A stretch of DNA of 33,155 nt. Source: Candidatus Daviesbacteria bacterium. GTDB taxonomy: Bacteria > Patescibacteriota > Microgenomatia > Daviesbacterales > UBA10151. The notes under the pieces were generated by a model. That model was not told the origin of the DNA. It searched no databases and saw only the letters and a program-made list of their open reading frames with translations. Every line of letters starts with the position of its first letter. The first letter of the stretch is position 1. The DNA is taken from the NCBI GenBank assembly GCA_030699125.1, contig JAUYKM010000006.1:1-33155 (forward strand), read 5' to 3'. A program made the translations under genes and the position numbers. This document shows positions 16,512 to 25,700 of the stretch, piece after piece.

Positions 16512-17882
16512 TTAATCAAACAATCCTAACTGCGGAGCTTCTCTTTTTTCTTCTTCCATAGTCTTTTCTCCATGATTCCAAATCTTCACCACTCCATAGA
16601 CTCCATCATAGCCCGGATCTATTACTAAATTTCCTCCTCTTACACGATCCACTCCTTCTGCTATCCTCTCCCCTGAGATTTTAGCTATCTCATCTATGGA
16701 AATTTTGGTTAAAACCTTAATTTCTCCACCTAAAGTAGTTACTAACTTTTTATACTCATTTAGCACCCTTTGGCTTGTTGGAGCATTACCAAACGCCTCT
16801 GCTATTACCTGATGCAGCGGCACCAGCATTCTATATCCTGGTCTATTAGGATACTTTGTGGATTTAATGATTCCTTCCTCATTCCTAGTTCCTAGTTCCT
16901 CATTCGATCGCCCTGCGATCTTCTCCACCCTTTCCATCACCCCCACTGTTAATCCTCTTTTACAGACAGGGCAGATGGTTCCCTTAAGCTTAGTATCATC
17001 CGGAGTATATTTAACATTGCAATTCCGGTGGCCGGTATAGTGATATTTACCCTCTTCCGGATAAAACTCGATGGTCCCAACCACCTTGTCATCCCCGCGT
17101 AGGCGGGGATCCAATTCCGAACTAGACCCTGTTAATTGGATTCCTGCATTCGCAGGAATGACACTGGGTTTAGCTATTGCTCTCCAGAAACCATCATAAG
17201 TAAATTCTCCTTCAAATACTGTAGACTCCCGCCCTAAATTTGGTAAAGAGTGCGCATCGGAAAAAGAGACAATGGAACGGTTATCTAACTCCTTAATCCG
17301 CCAATTCATGGCCGGATCAGATGACAAACCTGTTTCCACCCCATATATGTACTGCGTTAAATCCTCAAAACACTCCTCCAGAGAGTCGTATCCGGATTCA
17401 GATCCAAATATGCCGAACCAGGGAGTCCAGGCATGACTAGGCACAAAAATAGCCTTATCTGATGCCTCCAGAGCCAATCTCAATAATTCTTTAGAAGGAA
17501 TTCCCACAATAGGCCTGCCATCTGATCCCAATGTTGCCCTTCTTACCAGAAGTGATTTTTGGAAGACTTGGGCTGAGGCAAAATCAGGCATAAAAATTAG
17601 GTTATGCACTCTTCTTCCTCTACCATTTTGAGAATACATGGAGGCTATCTCCACTGTTAAAACAAACTTTATTTCAGATCCATCTTGGGTTAGGAATCCA
17701 GATCCATCCTCTGTCAGATCCTTTTTCAGTTCGGCAAGCCAAAGCGGGTGTAAAAAATCCCCAGTCCCTAAAACATTAATTCCTTTATACTTTGCCCATT
17801 CAACTAAATTTGGGATATTAAGTTGCGGTGAACAGGCTCTGGAATATCTAGAGTGAATATGTAAATCAGCCACATAGGACAT
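16512..17882 (-). CDS. PHP-domain protein resembling Endonuclease Q
   Basis: MSYVADLHIHSRYSRACSPQLNIPNLVEWAKYKGINVLGTGDFLHPLW; CNVKYTPDD...CPVCKRGLTVGVMERVEKIAG. Start set at the second Met (17882) because TAAAAT lies 7 nt before it. Confidence 0.75.
   Translation of the reverse strand: MSYVADLHIHSRYSRACSPQLNIPNLVEWAKYKGINVLGTGDFLHPLWLAELKKDLTEDGSGFLTQDGSEIKFVLTVEIASMYSQNGRGRRVHNLIFMPDFASAQVFQKSLLVRRATLGSDGRPIVGIPSKELLRLALEASDKAIFVPSHAWTPWFGIFGSESGYDSLEECFEDLTQYIYGVETGLSSDPAMNWRIKELDNRSIVSFSDAHSLPNLGRESTVFEGEFTYDGFWRAIAKPSVIPANAGIQLTGSSSELDPRLRGDDKVVGTIEFYPEEGKYHYTGHRNCNVKYTPDDTKLKGTICPVCKRGLTVGVMERVEKIAGRSNEELGTRNEEGIIKSTKYPNRPGYRMLVPLHQVIAEAFGNAPTSQRVLNEYKKLVTTLGGEIKVLTKISIDEIAKISGERIAEGVDRVRGGNLVIDPGYDGVYGVVKIWNHGEKTMEEEKREAPQLGLFD
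17087..17163. repeat. Palindromic element in frame in the EndoQ-like gene
   Basis: Encodes VIPANAGIQLTGSSSELDPRLRGDD. Confidence 0.9.
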
Positions 17883-17955
17883 GTTTTGCATTTTAACATA
17901 AGCTTACCTCTGTTGACAGCCACAAGGGAAATATGTATTGTGTAGTCCATTTAAT

Positions 17956-19140
17956 ATGCTCTGCATAGAAAAAGAACGCAGCAGAAGAGACTTTAGCAAA
18001 ATGGCTGGTGGTGGCTTACTACTACTGGCTCTACTACAACTTTCCGGGAAAAGTTTACCTTCACAAATACTAGACATAGTCCCAGAAGATAAAAATCCTA
18101 CTGAAAAACCTAAAGGCTTAGGTTTTACTTTTAGTACTAAACAGTGTCAGAACCTAGGCATGAACGAACAACAAACTCACGATACCTTAGAAAAACTTTG
18201 TTCCTTAAATTTTGACATAATCAGAATTTGTAGCTATTGGGATGAGATAGACAAAGAAAGCTATTTTGATTTTACCAAGCTGGATTGGCAACTGGAGATG
18301 GCACAAAAATACGGAAAAGAGGTAATTTTAACTGTCGGCATTAAAAGCCCCAGACATCCTGAATTCTATTTCCCTGATTGGATTTTGAGAAAATATCCTG
18401 AAGTAGAAAGTAAACCTAATCCGGTCGAGAGTTTCCCCCTAGTTGGGGAATTTGCTCTGGAGTATATTCAGGGAACTGTCATACATACCCGTGATTATTC
18501 TGCTATTTCTCATTATCAGGTTGGGAACGAATCTCTCAATCAAATAAATGCGAAATCTTTAAGCTTATCTTTTTTCAAAAGAGAACTTGCTCTAGTCAGA
18601 TCTTTAAAAAAAATGAATCAAAAAATACTTTTAACTAATGCCTTAACAGACCCTTCAGAAGATATAAAAGTTGATGAGATTATAAATTTAAGACCTGATG
18701 CTTTTGGAACCAACGTTTATTACGGAGTTCCTAATGAATATGGAGGTATTCCAATTCCAATTCAAACTTACCGTAATATCTTTTCTGACAATGTGGAGAT
18801 GTTAGCCAGGTGGCACGACAGATTGCAAGCTCTTAAAATAGCAGCATTTGCCACAGAGCTCCAAGGAGAACCCTGGGAATTATGGAAATCAGGTAAAGAA
18901 ATATTAGATCAAAGGGAGTTCCGTAGCGCCAACCCCAAAGACTCAATTGATTTGGCAATTAAACTAAAACGGTTGGGTTACTTACCTTTGTTTTGGGGAG
19001 CAGAATATTGGGTCGCTCACCACTTAAAATACGGTGGAGAATATTGGCTTAAACCAATGGCAGATTTTGCAAATGGATTTACGCTTAGCCCCTCACTTGT
19101 ACCAGCTGGAAATAATTTCCATCCGGATCCTCAAATGTAG
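17956..19140 (+). CDS. Twin-arginine-signal protein, clan A (TIM-barrel) glycoside hydrolase-like
   Basis: ERSRRDFSKMAGGGLLLLALLQL (S-R-R-x-F-x-K plus hydrophobic segment); YQVGNESLN and FATELQGEPW as candidate catalytic Glu sites. The track's TTG start at 17938 is an alternative. Confidence 0.65.
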   Translation: MLCIEKERSRRDFSKMAGGGLLLLALLQLSGKSLPSQILDIVPEDKNPTEKPKGLGFTFSTKQCQNLGMNEQQTHDTLEKLCSLNFDIIRICSYWDEIDKESYFDFTKLDWQLEMAQKYGKEVILTVGIKSPRHPEFYFPDWILRKYPEVESKPNPVESFPLVGEFALEYIQGTVIHTRDYSAISHYQVGNESLNQINAKSLSLSFFKRELALVRSLKKMNQKILLTNALTDPSEDIKVDEIINLRPDAFGTNVYYGVPNEYGGIPIPIQTYRNIFSDNVEMLARWHDRLQALKIAAFATELQGEPWELWKSGKEILDQREFRSANPKDSIDLAIKLKRLGYLPLFWGAEYWVAHHLKYGGEYWLKPMADFANGFTLSPSLVPAGNNFHPDPQM

Positions 19141-19462
19141 CAATGTATCCATATCCTTCAACATGATAAATTTCAGCCACACATTTGATCCCGGCATCCT
19201 TTAATCTTTTTACCTCTTTCTCTATATCATCTACCTCAATGTTAAGCATGATTCTGGCTCCACTGGGATTTTTACCCTTAACTTGATCATGAGGCAAAAT
19301 TGTTAAACCAGTACTGCCTACCTTAAACATAAAGCCAGCCTCCCCTTTCTCTCCATATTCAAACTCATCCTCAAACTCTAGTCCAACTTTATCTTTATAA
19401 AAATCGGCTAAAACCTTTGGATTTTCAGAACTTATTAAAACTGCATCTAATCCTTTAATCAT
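19085..19462 (-). CDS. Glyoxalase/bleomycin-resistance (VOC) family protein
   Basis: MIKGLDAVLISSENPKVLADFYKDKVGLEF...YIATFEDPDGNYFQLVQ; AGGGGGTGA ribosome-binding site upstream. Confidence 0.88.
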   Translation of the reverse strand: MIKGLDAVLISSENPKVLADFYKDKVGLEFEDEFEYGEKGEAGFMFKVGSTGLTILPHDQVKGKNPSGARIMLNIEVDDIEKEVKRLKDAGIKCVAEIYHVEGYGYIATFEDPDGNYFQLVQVRG

Positions 19463-19476
19463 AATGTCACCCCCTT

Positions 19477-21180
19477 TCACTTTTTAAATTGTTGTTGGTA
19501 CATTTCTATTAACTCTTTCACTGTTGTGGCATCTTCGGCCATTTTATCAGAACCCCGGAATTTTACCAGTCTGGGAAACCTTAGGGCATAATGAGCTGTG
19601 TGAGTTGGAGATCTGGTAATCTCATCTGCCAAAACCTCAATCACAATCTCCGGAGCTATCCAAACCGAAGGAGTCAAAATAGAATTTACCCTGGCGGGTT
19701 TGTGATCAACCTTAATTTTATCTGCTCTTTTGTGAATCTCTCTCCATTCCTCATCTGTTAATCCTGTACCAATCTTAGAAACTGTGACAAATTCATCCTT
19801 TTTATCATCATAAACCCCCACCAAAAGCGCCCCGGCACCAAAGCTGGATCTTTTACCCTTACCAAAAATATATCCTAAAATTACACAATCAATTGTATCG
19901 GAAAGCTCACCGCTGGAGTGTCTTTTTAGCTTAACCCAGTTAAAATTCCTTCCCCCGGCCTCATATTTGCTATCAGGCCTTTTAACAATTAATCCTTCCA
20001 GTCCTTTTGTGAGTGCATCATCAAAGAGTTCCTGTATCCGGTCAGGCGAATCTGTTATTTCCCCGGGTTGAGATATCAAAACTTCTTCACCTATAATGCT
20101 TGATTCTAGCTTCTTGATTCTAGCTTCTAATGGCAAATCCATTAAAGATTTTCCATTCAAATACATAATGTCAAACACAAAAGCTTTCAGAGGAAGTTTG
20201 GCTGCCATCTCCTCTATCCCATATTTTCTTCTTCTTTTGGTGGTTTCCTGAAAAGGTAAAAACTCCTCAGAAACAGGATTAAAAGCCAAAGCTTCTGAAT
20301 CTAAAATTATACTTTTTGCTTTAACCTGGGACAGCACTCCTTTGATAATGTCCGGAAACATGAGGGTTGTTTCCTCTAAATTTCTGGAAAACAGCCGCAC
20401 TTTATCCCCATTTTTGTGAATCTGGACTCTAAATCCATCTAGTTTATTTTGAATATGTGCAGATCCTGCAAACTTTTCCAAAATAGTTTTAGGATCTGGT
20501 AGTCTTTCAGCCAGCTGTGAGCGGATCGGCCTTCCAACGCTAACTTCAAGTTTAGCTACTGCTTTTTCTCCTCCACTCCATAAAGTCTCACCTAATAATC
20601 CTAAATCCGAAACTTTATTGTAGGCCCCTTCCAAACTCTTCCTCTTGCTTCTGTCCCCTAATTTAGATTGCGCAAAGCCATCTAAAATTGTTGGATCTCC
20701 AATACCTAATCTTGATGCTCCCAAAGGAATCCTGACTAAATGTTTTGCCCCTACTCCATCTACTTTTTGTAAAAGTCCAGCCAAACTGGTTACTTTTTTT
20801 TCTACTGTTCCAACACCGGAAAGTTTAGCAATACCAAGGAGTGTCTCAAAAACCTCATCCACTTTTAAATTGCCTTCTTTAGATTTTGATAATTTCTCAG
20901 CAACCACCCCTAAATCCCCTAACTTTCCATACTCTTTCAAAACTTGCTCACGACCCACCCCATATGCCCTTGCTAAAGAGGCAGCAACCAGTTTCTCACT
21001 CATGCCAATTTCAATTGGTTCATAAAATGGGGCCACCCGGCCCTGCAGCAGATAAACAACCTGGGTTATTTCTTGAGCTTTTACTTCATCAAATAACTTA
21101 GACATGATGTCAATTAAAGACAGGCGGGAGGAGGTAGATTCTAATTTTTCAAAATACTCAGCCAATTTACCAAATATCAT
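19477..21180 (-). CDS. ATP-dependent DNA ligase (archaeal/LigB-like)
   Basis: NKLDGFRVQIHKNG (KxDG adenylation motif), FSRNLEETT, EGLIVKRPDSKYEAGGRNFNWVKLK. Start set at MIFGKLAEYF; the track's 32-aa N-terminal extension is not family-like. Confidence 0.9.
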   Translation of the reverse strand: MIFGKLAEYFEKLESTSSRLSLIDIMSKLFDEVKAQEITQVVYLLQGRVAPFYEPIEIGMSEKLVAASLARAYGVGREQVLKEYGKLGDLGVVAEKLSKSKEGNLKVDEVFETLLGIAKLSGVGTVEKKVTSLAGLLQKVDGVGAKHLVRIPLGASRLGIGDPTILDGFAQSKLGDRSKRKSLEGAYNKVSDLGLLGETLWSGGEKAVAKLEVSVGRPIRSQLAERLPDPKTILEKFAGSAHIQNKLDGFRVQIHKNGDKVRLFSRNLEETTLMFPDIIKGVLSQVKAKSIILDSEALAFNPVSEEFLPFQETTKRRRKYGIEEMAAKLPLKAFVFDIMYLNGKSLMDLPLEARIKKLESSIIGEEVLISQPGEITDSPDRIQELFDDALTKGLEGLIVKRPDSKYEAGGRNFNWVKLKRHSSGELSDTIDCVILGYIFGKGKRSSFGAGALLVGVYDDKKDEFVTVSKIGTGLTDEEWREIHKRADKIKVDHKPARVNSILTPSVWIAPEIVIEVLADEITRSPTHTAHYALRFPRLVKFRGSDKMAEDATTVKELIEMYQQQFKK

Positions 21181-21187
21181 TGATTGG

Positions 21188-21216
21188 ATTGTAATAGATT
21201 CCCAATATATTGTAAA
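21188..21216 (-). promoter_or_regulatory. Ligase promoter TTTACA-N17-TACAAT, 7 nt before ATG
   Basis: Read directly on the minus strand. Confidence 0.65.
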
Positions 21217-21238
21217 TCTCAAGCTCTTCTTGTAAAAT
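21210..21238 (+). promoter_or_regulatory. Promoter TTGTAA-N17-TAAAAT, 8 nt before ATG 21247
   Basis: Read directly. Confidence 0.6.
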
Positions 21239-21246
21239 ATCCTACT

Positions 21247-21558
21247 ATGAGTTACTCTAAAGAAGTTATGGAACAAGGAGAAGGCACACCTGGAAAGTTT
21301 ATTCCTCTCCCTCCTCTAATGGATAAAGTTGCATTTCAAGGCTGGTTAAATACTTATATTATCAGACCATTCGCTGGATTTGAAGACTTAAAACATGAGG
21401 ACGGAACCCCATATTCTCTTGATGAACAGCTTCAGGCCACCAGAAAACAATGTTTTGATTCAGGTTATTCTGAAATTGAAAAAAATCCCAAATATAAAGA
21501 ACGGATAATAAAGTGGCTATATCAAACTGCAGTTGATCAAAATAAACCAAAAACTTAA
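21247..21558 (+). CDS. Hypothetical protein, 103 aa
   Basis: ATG at 21247 (MSYSKEVMEQGEG) preceded by TTGTAA-N17-TAAAAT-N8; conserved function not recognised. Confidence 0.55.
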   Translation: MSYSKEVMEQGEGTPGKFIPLPPLMDKVAFQGWLNTYIIRPFAGFEDLKHEDGTPYSLDEQLQATRKQCFDSGYSEIEKNPKYKERIIKWLYQTAVDQNKPKT

Positions 21559-21567
21559 TATCTTTAT

Positions 21568-22644
21568 TTACTTCAATATATAGATAGCTTTTTTGGTGCC
21601 GCCGGACTTCTTAATTAAACCCTTCTGCCGTAAAAACTTAAGCTCTCTTAAAACTGTATCATCGGAAAAATCCGGAAAAATTTTCCTAAAATCCTTATTA
21701 GACATGCCCTTGTGCCTATGCAAATATTCCATAATCAACATTTGCCTTTCGTTGAGCATCACCTGTCCTCCCAGCTTATCTTTAACTTTGACATCAACAG
21801 AAATCCTTTGTACTTTTTCCTTGACCCGATTTAGCTCAATTGCCACCCCTTCTGTAAAATATTCCAGCCAGGGACTCAGATCCCGCTCATGAGTATCCAA
21901 CACCAGCTGGTTGGATACAGATTGCAAAGTTAGATAATATTCCATGGGCTTTTCATCAAAATATTCCTCAAAAGAGAAAAACTTTCTAATATCATAGTTA
22001 TCCAAAAACATCACCAAGGTAGCCACAGCCCTGGCTACCCGGCCATTACCATCCACAAAAGGATGGATTCTGGCTAACTCATAATGGATAATTCCTGTTT
22101 TAATAACAGGGTGCACCCCTTTGGCCTCATCTGAGTTGATCCAGTTAACCAAATCTTCCACCAAATATGGTACTTCCACTGCCGGAGGAGGCGTATAAGA
22201 AATTTGTCCAGTTTTAGTATTTCGGATTACTACCTGGCGCACTCTGAATTTTCCGGATGATTCTTCAGGTAAAATTTTATCAGTAGTCAGATGGTGCATC
22301 TCTAGGATAGTTTCAATGGTAAAACTGTAGCTGCCGGAAGCACCAATTTGAGCTTGAACCTCATCAATAAATCTTAAAACATTTCGATAATTTAGAATCT
22401 CCTGAATGTCCCGATCCCGGGCCACCACCTCTTCCCCATCTAAAACATCCTTTACCTCTTCCTCTGACAGCGGATTTCCTTCTAAGTGAGTACCATGGTG
22501 GATAGTTCTCTCCATGGCCTCTTTTCTAAACTTGGCCTCCCAGGCAGGCACCAAGGGAGCATTCATAATCACTTCCCTCGCCGCCTCCACAATGCCAATA
22601 TCTCTTAAGATGCGATTGGTAATGGTGTATTTGGGAATAAACAT
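21568..22644 (-). CDS. Fic/DOC family protein
   Basis: ARIHPFVDGNGRVARAVATLV (Fic core) and THLEGNPLS. Confidence 0.92.
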   Translation of the reverse strand: MFIPKYTITNRILRDIGIVEAAREVIMNAPLVPAWEAKFRKEAMERTIHHGTHLEGNPLSEEEVKDVLDGEEVVARDRDIQEILNYRNVLRFIDEVQAQIGASGSYSFTIETILEMHHLTTDKILPEESSGKFRVRQVVIRNTKTGQISYTPPPAVEVPYLVEDLVNWINSDEAKGVHPVIKTGIIHYELARIHPFVDGNGRVARAVATLVMFLDNYDIRKFFSFEEYFDEKPMEYYLTLQSVSNQLVLDTHERDLSPWLEYFTEGVAIELNRVKEKVQRISVDVKVKDKLGGQVMLNERQMLIMEYLHRHKGMSNKDFRKIFPDFSDDTVLRELKFLRQKGLIKKSGGTKKAIYILK

Positions 22645-22649
22645 AAAAT

Positions 22650-22728
22650 AGCTATCAGCTGCCAGCTTTCAGTCATCAGACAAAATAAGTCTGATAGCTG
22701 AAGACTGATGACTGACGACTATTTTATT
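22650..22728. repeat. Inverted pair of GACTGA-type repeats (intergenic)
   Basis: Centre atcagac-aaaataa-gtctgat at 22675-22695. Confidence 0.75.
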
Positions 22729-22751
22729 CTTGCACATTTCCCGCAAAAAAT

Positions 22752-25700
22752 CTAATTTTTAAGATACTCATCCCAGGATTTGATTCCTAAATCCTCTATT
22801 TTTTTGGAAGATATTGCAGAAATTAACAGTTCTGCAGATTGCAGGTTTGTGATCAGGGGAATTCCCAAATCAATGCAGCTTCTTCTGATTAAATAGCCGT
22901 CAGTCTCCCCTTTTTGAGAGCCTCCCTCAGAAATATTAATGGCCAGATCAATTTCTCCTTTTTTTAACAAATCCAAAACCGAGGGATATTTTTTCTCTGA
23001 TATCTTATAAACCCGAATATTCTTAATACCGGCAGATTGCAAGAATTGGTAGGTATGATCTGTGGCATAAATTTTTAAACCAATTGAGGTTAAATCAATC
23101 ATTGATGATAATATTTTTATCTTATTTTTATCCCCTCCCACTGATAAAAAAACTGATTTTTGGGGAATTTTAAATCCGGTGGCAATCATAGATTTTAGAT
23201 ATCCTTCTGCCAAATCTTCACCAAATGTGGCCACTTCCCCGGTGGAGGACATCTCCACCCGAAGTCTGGGGTCAGCTCCTTTGATTCTATTAAAAGAGAA
23301 CTGTGGTGCTTTAACAGCCACATAATCTAAATCTATGGTTTTAAAATCTCCCTCAAGTCTTTCTCCCAGCATCACCCGGGTAGCCATTTGGACAAAATTA
23401 TAGCCTGTTACCTTGGAAACAAAAGGGAATGAACGGGAAGCTCTTAAATTAAGCTCAATTACTAAAATTTCATTATCAATGGCCAAAAACTGAATATTAA
23501 ATGGCCCGTTGATGTTTAACTCTTTTAAAATCTCTCTGGTGGCATCTTTTATTCTCCTGACAGTTTCCAGATAAAGTCTTTGGGGAGGCAAAACCATCGT
23601 GGCATCACCGGAGTGAACGCCGGCATTCTCAATATGCTCGGAAATAGCATAAATCAATAATTCCCCATCCTGTGAGACTCCATCAATCTCAATCTCTTTG
23701 GCGCCCTCAATAAACTTGGAGATAACCACCGGATGCTCACTTGATATATCTGAGGCCTGTTTCAAATACTTTTTCAGATCAGTCCCTCCATAAGCCACAT
23801 TCATGGCTGAGCCTGATAAAACATACGATGGTCTGATTAAAACCGGATAGCCGATTTTTTTGGCAAACTTTAAAGCATCCTCAACAGCTTTTAAACTCAT
23901 CCATTCAGGCTGTTTTATTTTAAGTTTATCTAAAAGAGCAGAGAATTTATGTCTATCTTCTGCCCTGTCAATGGAGATTGGGGAAGTACCTAGAATTTTA
24001 TATCCTGCTTGAAAAGCTTTTAGGGCCAAATTATTGGGGACTTGTCCCCCAAATCCCAACAGAAGTGCTCCTTTTTCAATATCATAAATATCTGAAACTC
24101 TCTCAAAGGTTAATTCTTCAAAATATAATTTGTCTGCTAAATCATAGTCAGTAGAAACTGTTTCAGGATTACAGTTAATCATGATAGTTTCCAAACCTTT
24201 TGCTCTTAAACTTTGAGCTGCAGTCACCGCACACCAGTCAAACTCAACAGATGAACCAATCCTGTAAGGCCCAGAACCCAGGACAATTGCTTTGTGTGCA
24301 TTGTCATCCCGCCGAAGGGCGGGATCCAATTCCGACCGTGACTCATTTAATTGGATTCCTGCCCCTCGGTCCTGAGGACCTCGGGATCGAAGGACTTTCG
24401 CGGGAATGACATTTGGTGTCACTTCACTTTCTTCACCGTGATAAGTTAAATACAGATAGTTCGTTTTGGCCGGAAATTCTCCTGCCAAAGTATCAATATG
24501 TTTAACTCTAGGTACAATTCCCCATCTTTTTCTAAATTCCCTAATCTTTTCTTCACTTACTTTCAGATATTTTCCAATTATCTTATCTGAAAATCCCAAC
24601 TTTTTTGCTTCTAATAACTTGTTACTTGTTACTTGTGTCTTGTTACTTTGTAGATTTTTCTCAAAATCTACAATCTCCCTTATCTGGTACAAAAACCATG
24701 GATCAATCCCGGTTTGGCGATAAATCTTGTCCACCGAATCTCCCTTGGAAAACCTTTTGGCAATGGAAAATAATCTCTGTGATGTTGGCAACAGCATAGT
24801 ATCATCTACACTATTGGTAAGTAATCCATCTTGAGAGGTTTCCAGACTTCTAATGGCTTTTTGTAGGGCTTCAGGAAAATTTCTGCCTATGGCCATTACT
24901 TCTCCCACTGATTTCATTTCTGATCCAATCAAATGATGGGCTCCTACAAACTTCTGCAGATCCCACCTGGGAATTTTTACTACAATATAATCCAAAGCCG
25001 GTTCAAAAAAGGCAGAGGTTTTCTCTGTCACAGAATTTTTGAGCTCCGGCAGGTTGTATCCCAAACCTATTTTGGCCCCAATATAGGCCAGCGGGTAGCC
25101 CGTGGCTTTGGAGGCTAAAGCTGATGAGCGAGACAGTCTGGCATTAACTTCAATCACCCGGTAATCGTTGTTTTGAGGATTTAGGGCAAACTGGATATTG
25201 CACTCTCCCACAATCCCCAAATGTTCAATCACCTGTAAAGATAACTTGCGCAAAAATTGATATTGATAATTGTTTAGAGTTTGAGATGGAGCCACCACAA
25301 TGCTTTCCCCGGTGTGGATCCCCAACGGATCAAAATTTTCCATGTTGCAAACAGTGATCTTATTGTTGGCATTATCCCTCACCACCTCATACTCTATCTC
25401 TTTCCAATGTTTTAAATATTCCTCGCAAGCCACTTGAGGCGCATTCTTTAGGGCAGTGGAAACCATCTTGATTAGTTCATCCCGATTATGAACCACCCCT
25501 GAGCCTAAACCGCCTAAAGAAAAACCTAATCTAATAAGCAGCGGATAGCCCGATTTTTCAGCAATTTTTAAAGCTTGAGAGGTAGTTTTGGCAAATCCGC
25601 CTTTGGGTACTTTGACCTTAATTTCAGCCAAAGTCTTAGCAAATAATTCCCTGTCTTCAGTTGCTTCTATACTTTGAACAGGAGCACCCAAAACACGAAC

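Noticed and set aside
20645-21025. Plus-strand 126-aa ORF inside the ligase gene
   Set aside because: Shadow ORF of a well-supported coding gene; no recognisable family features.
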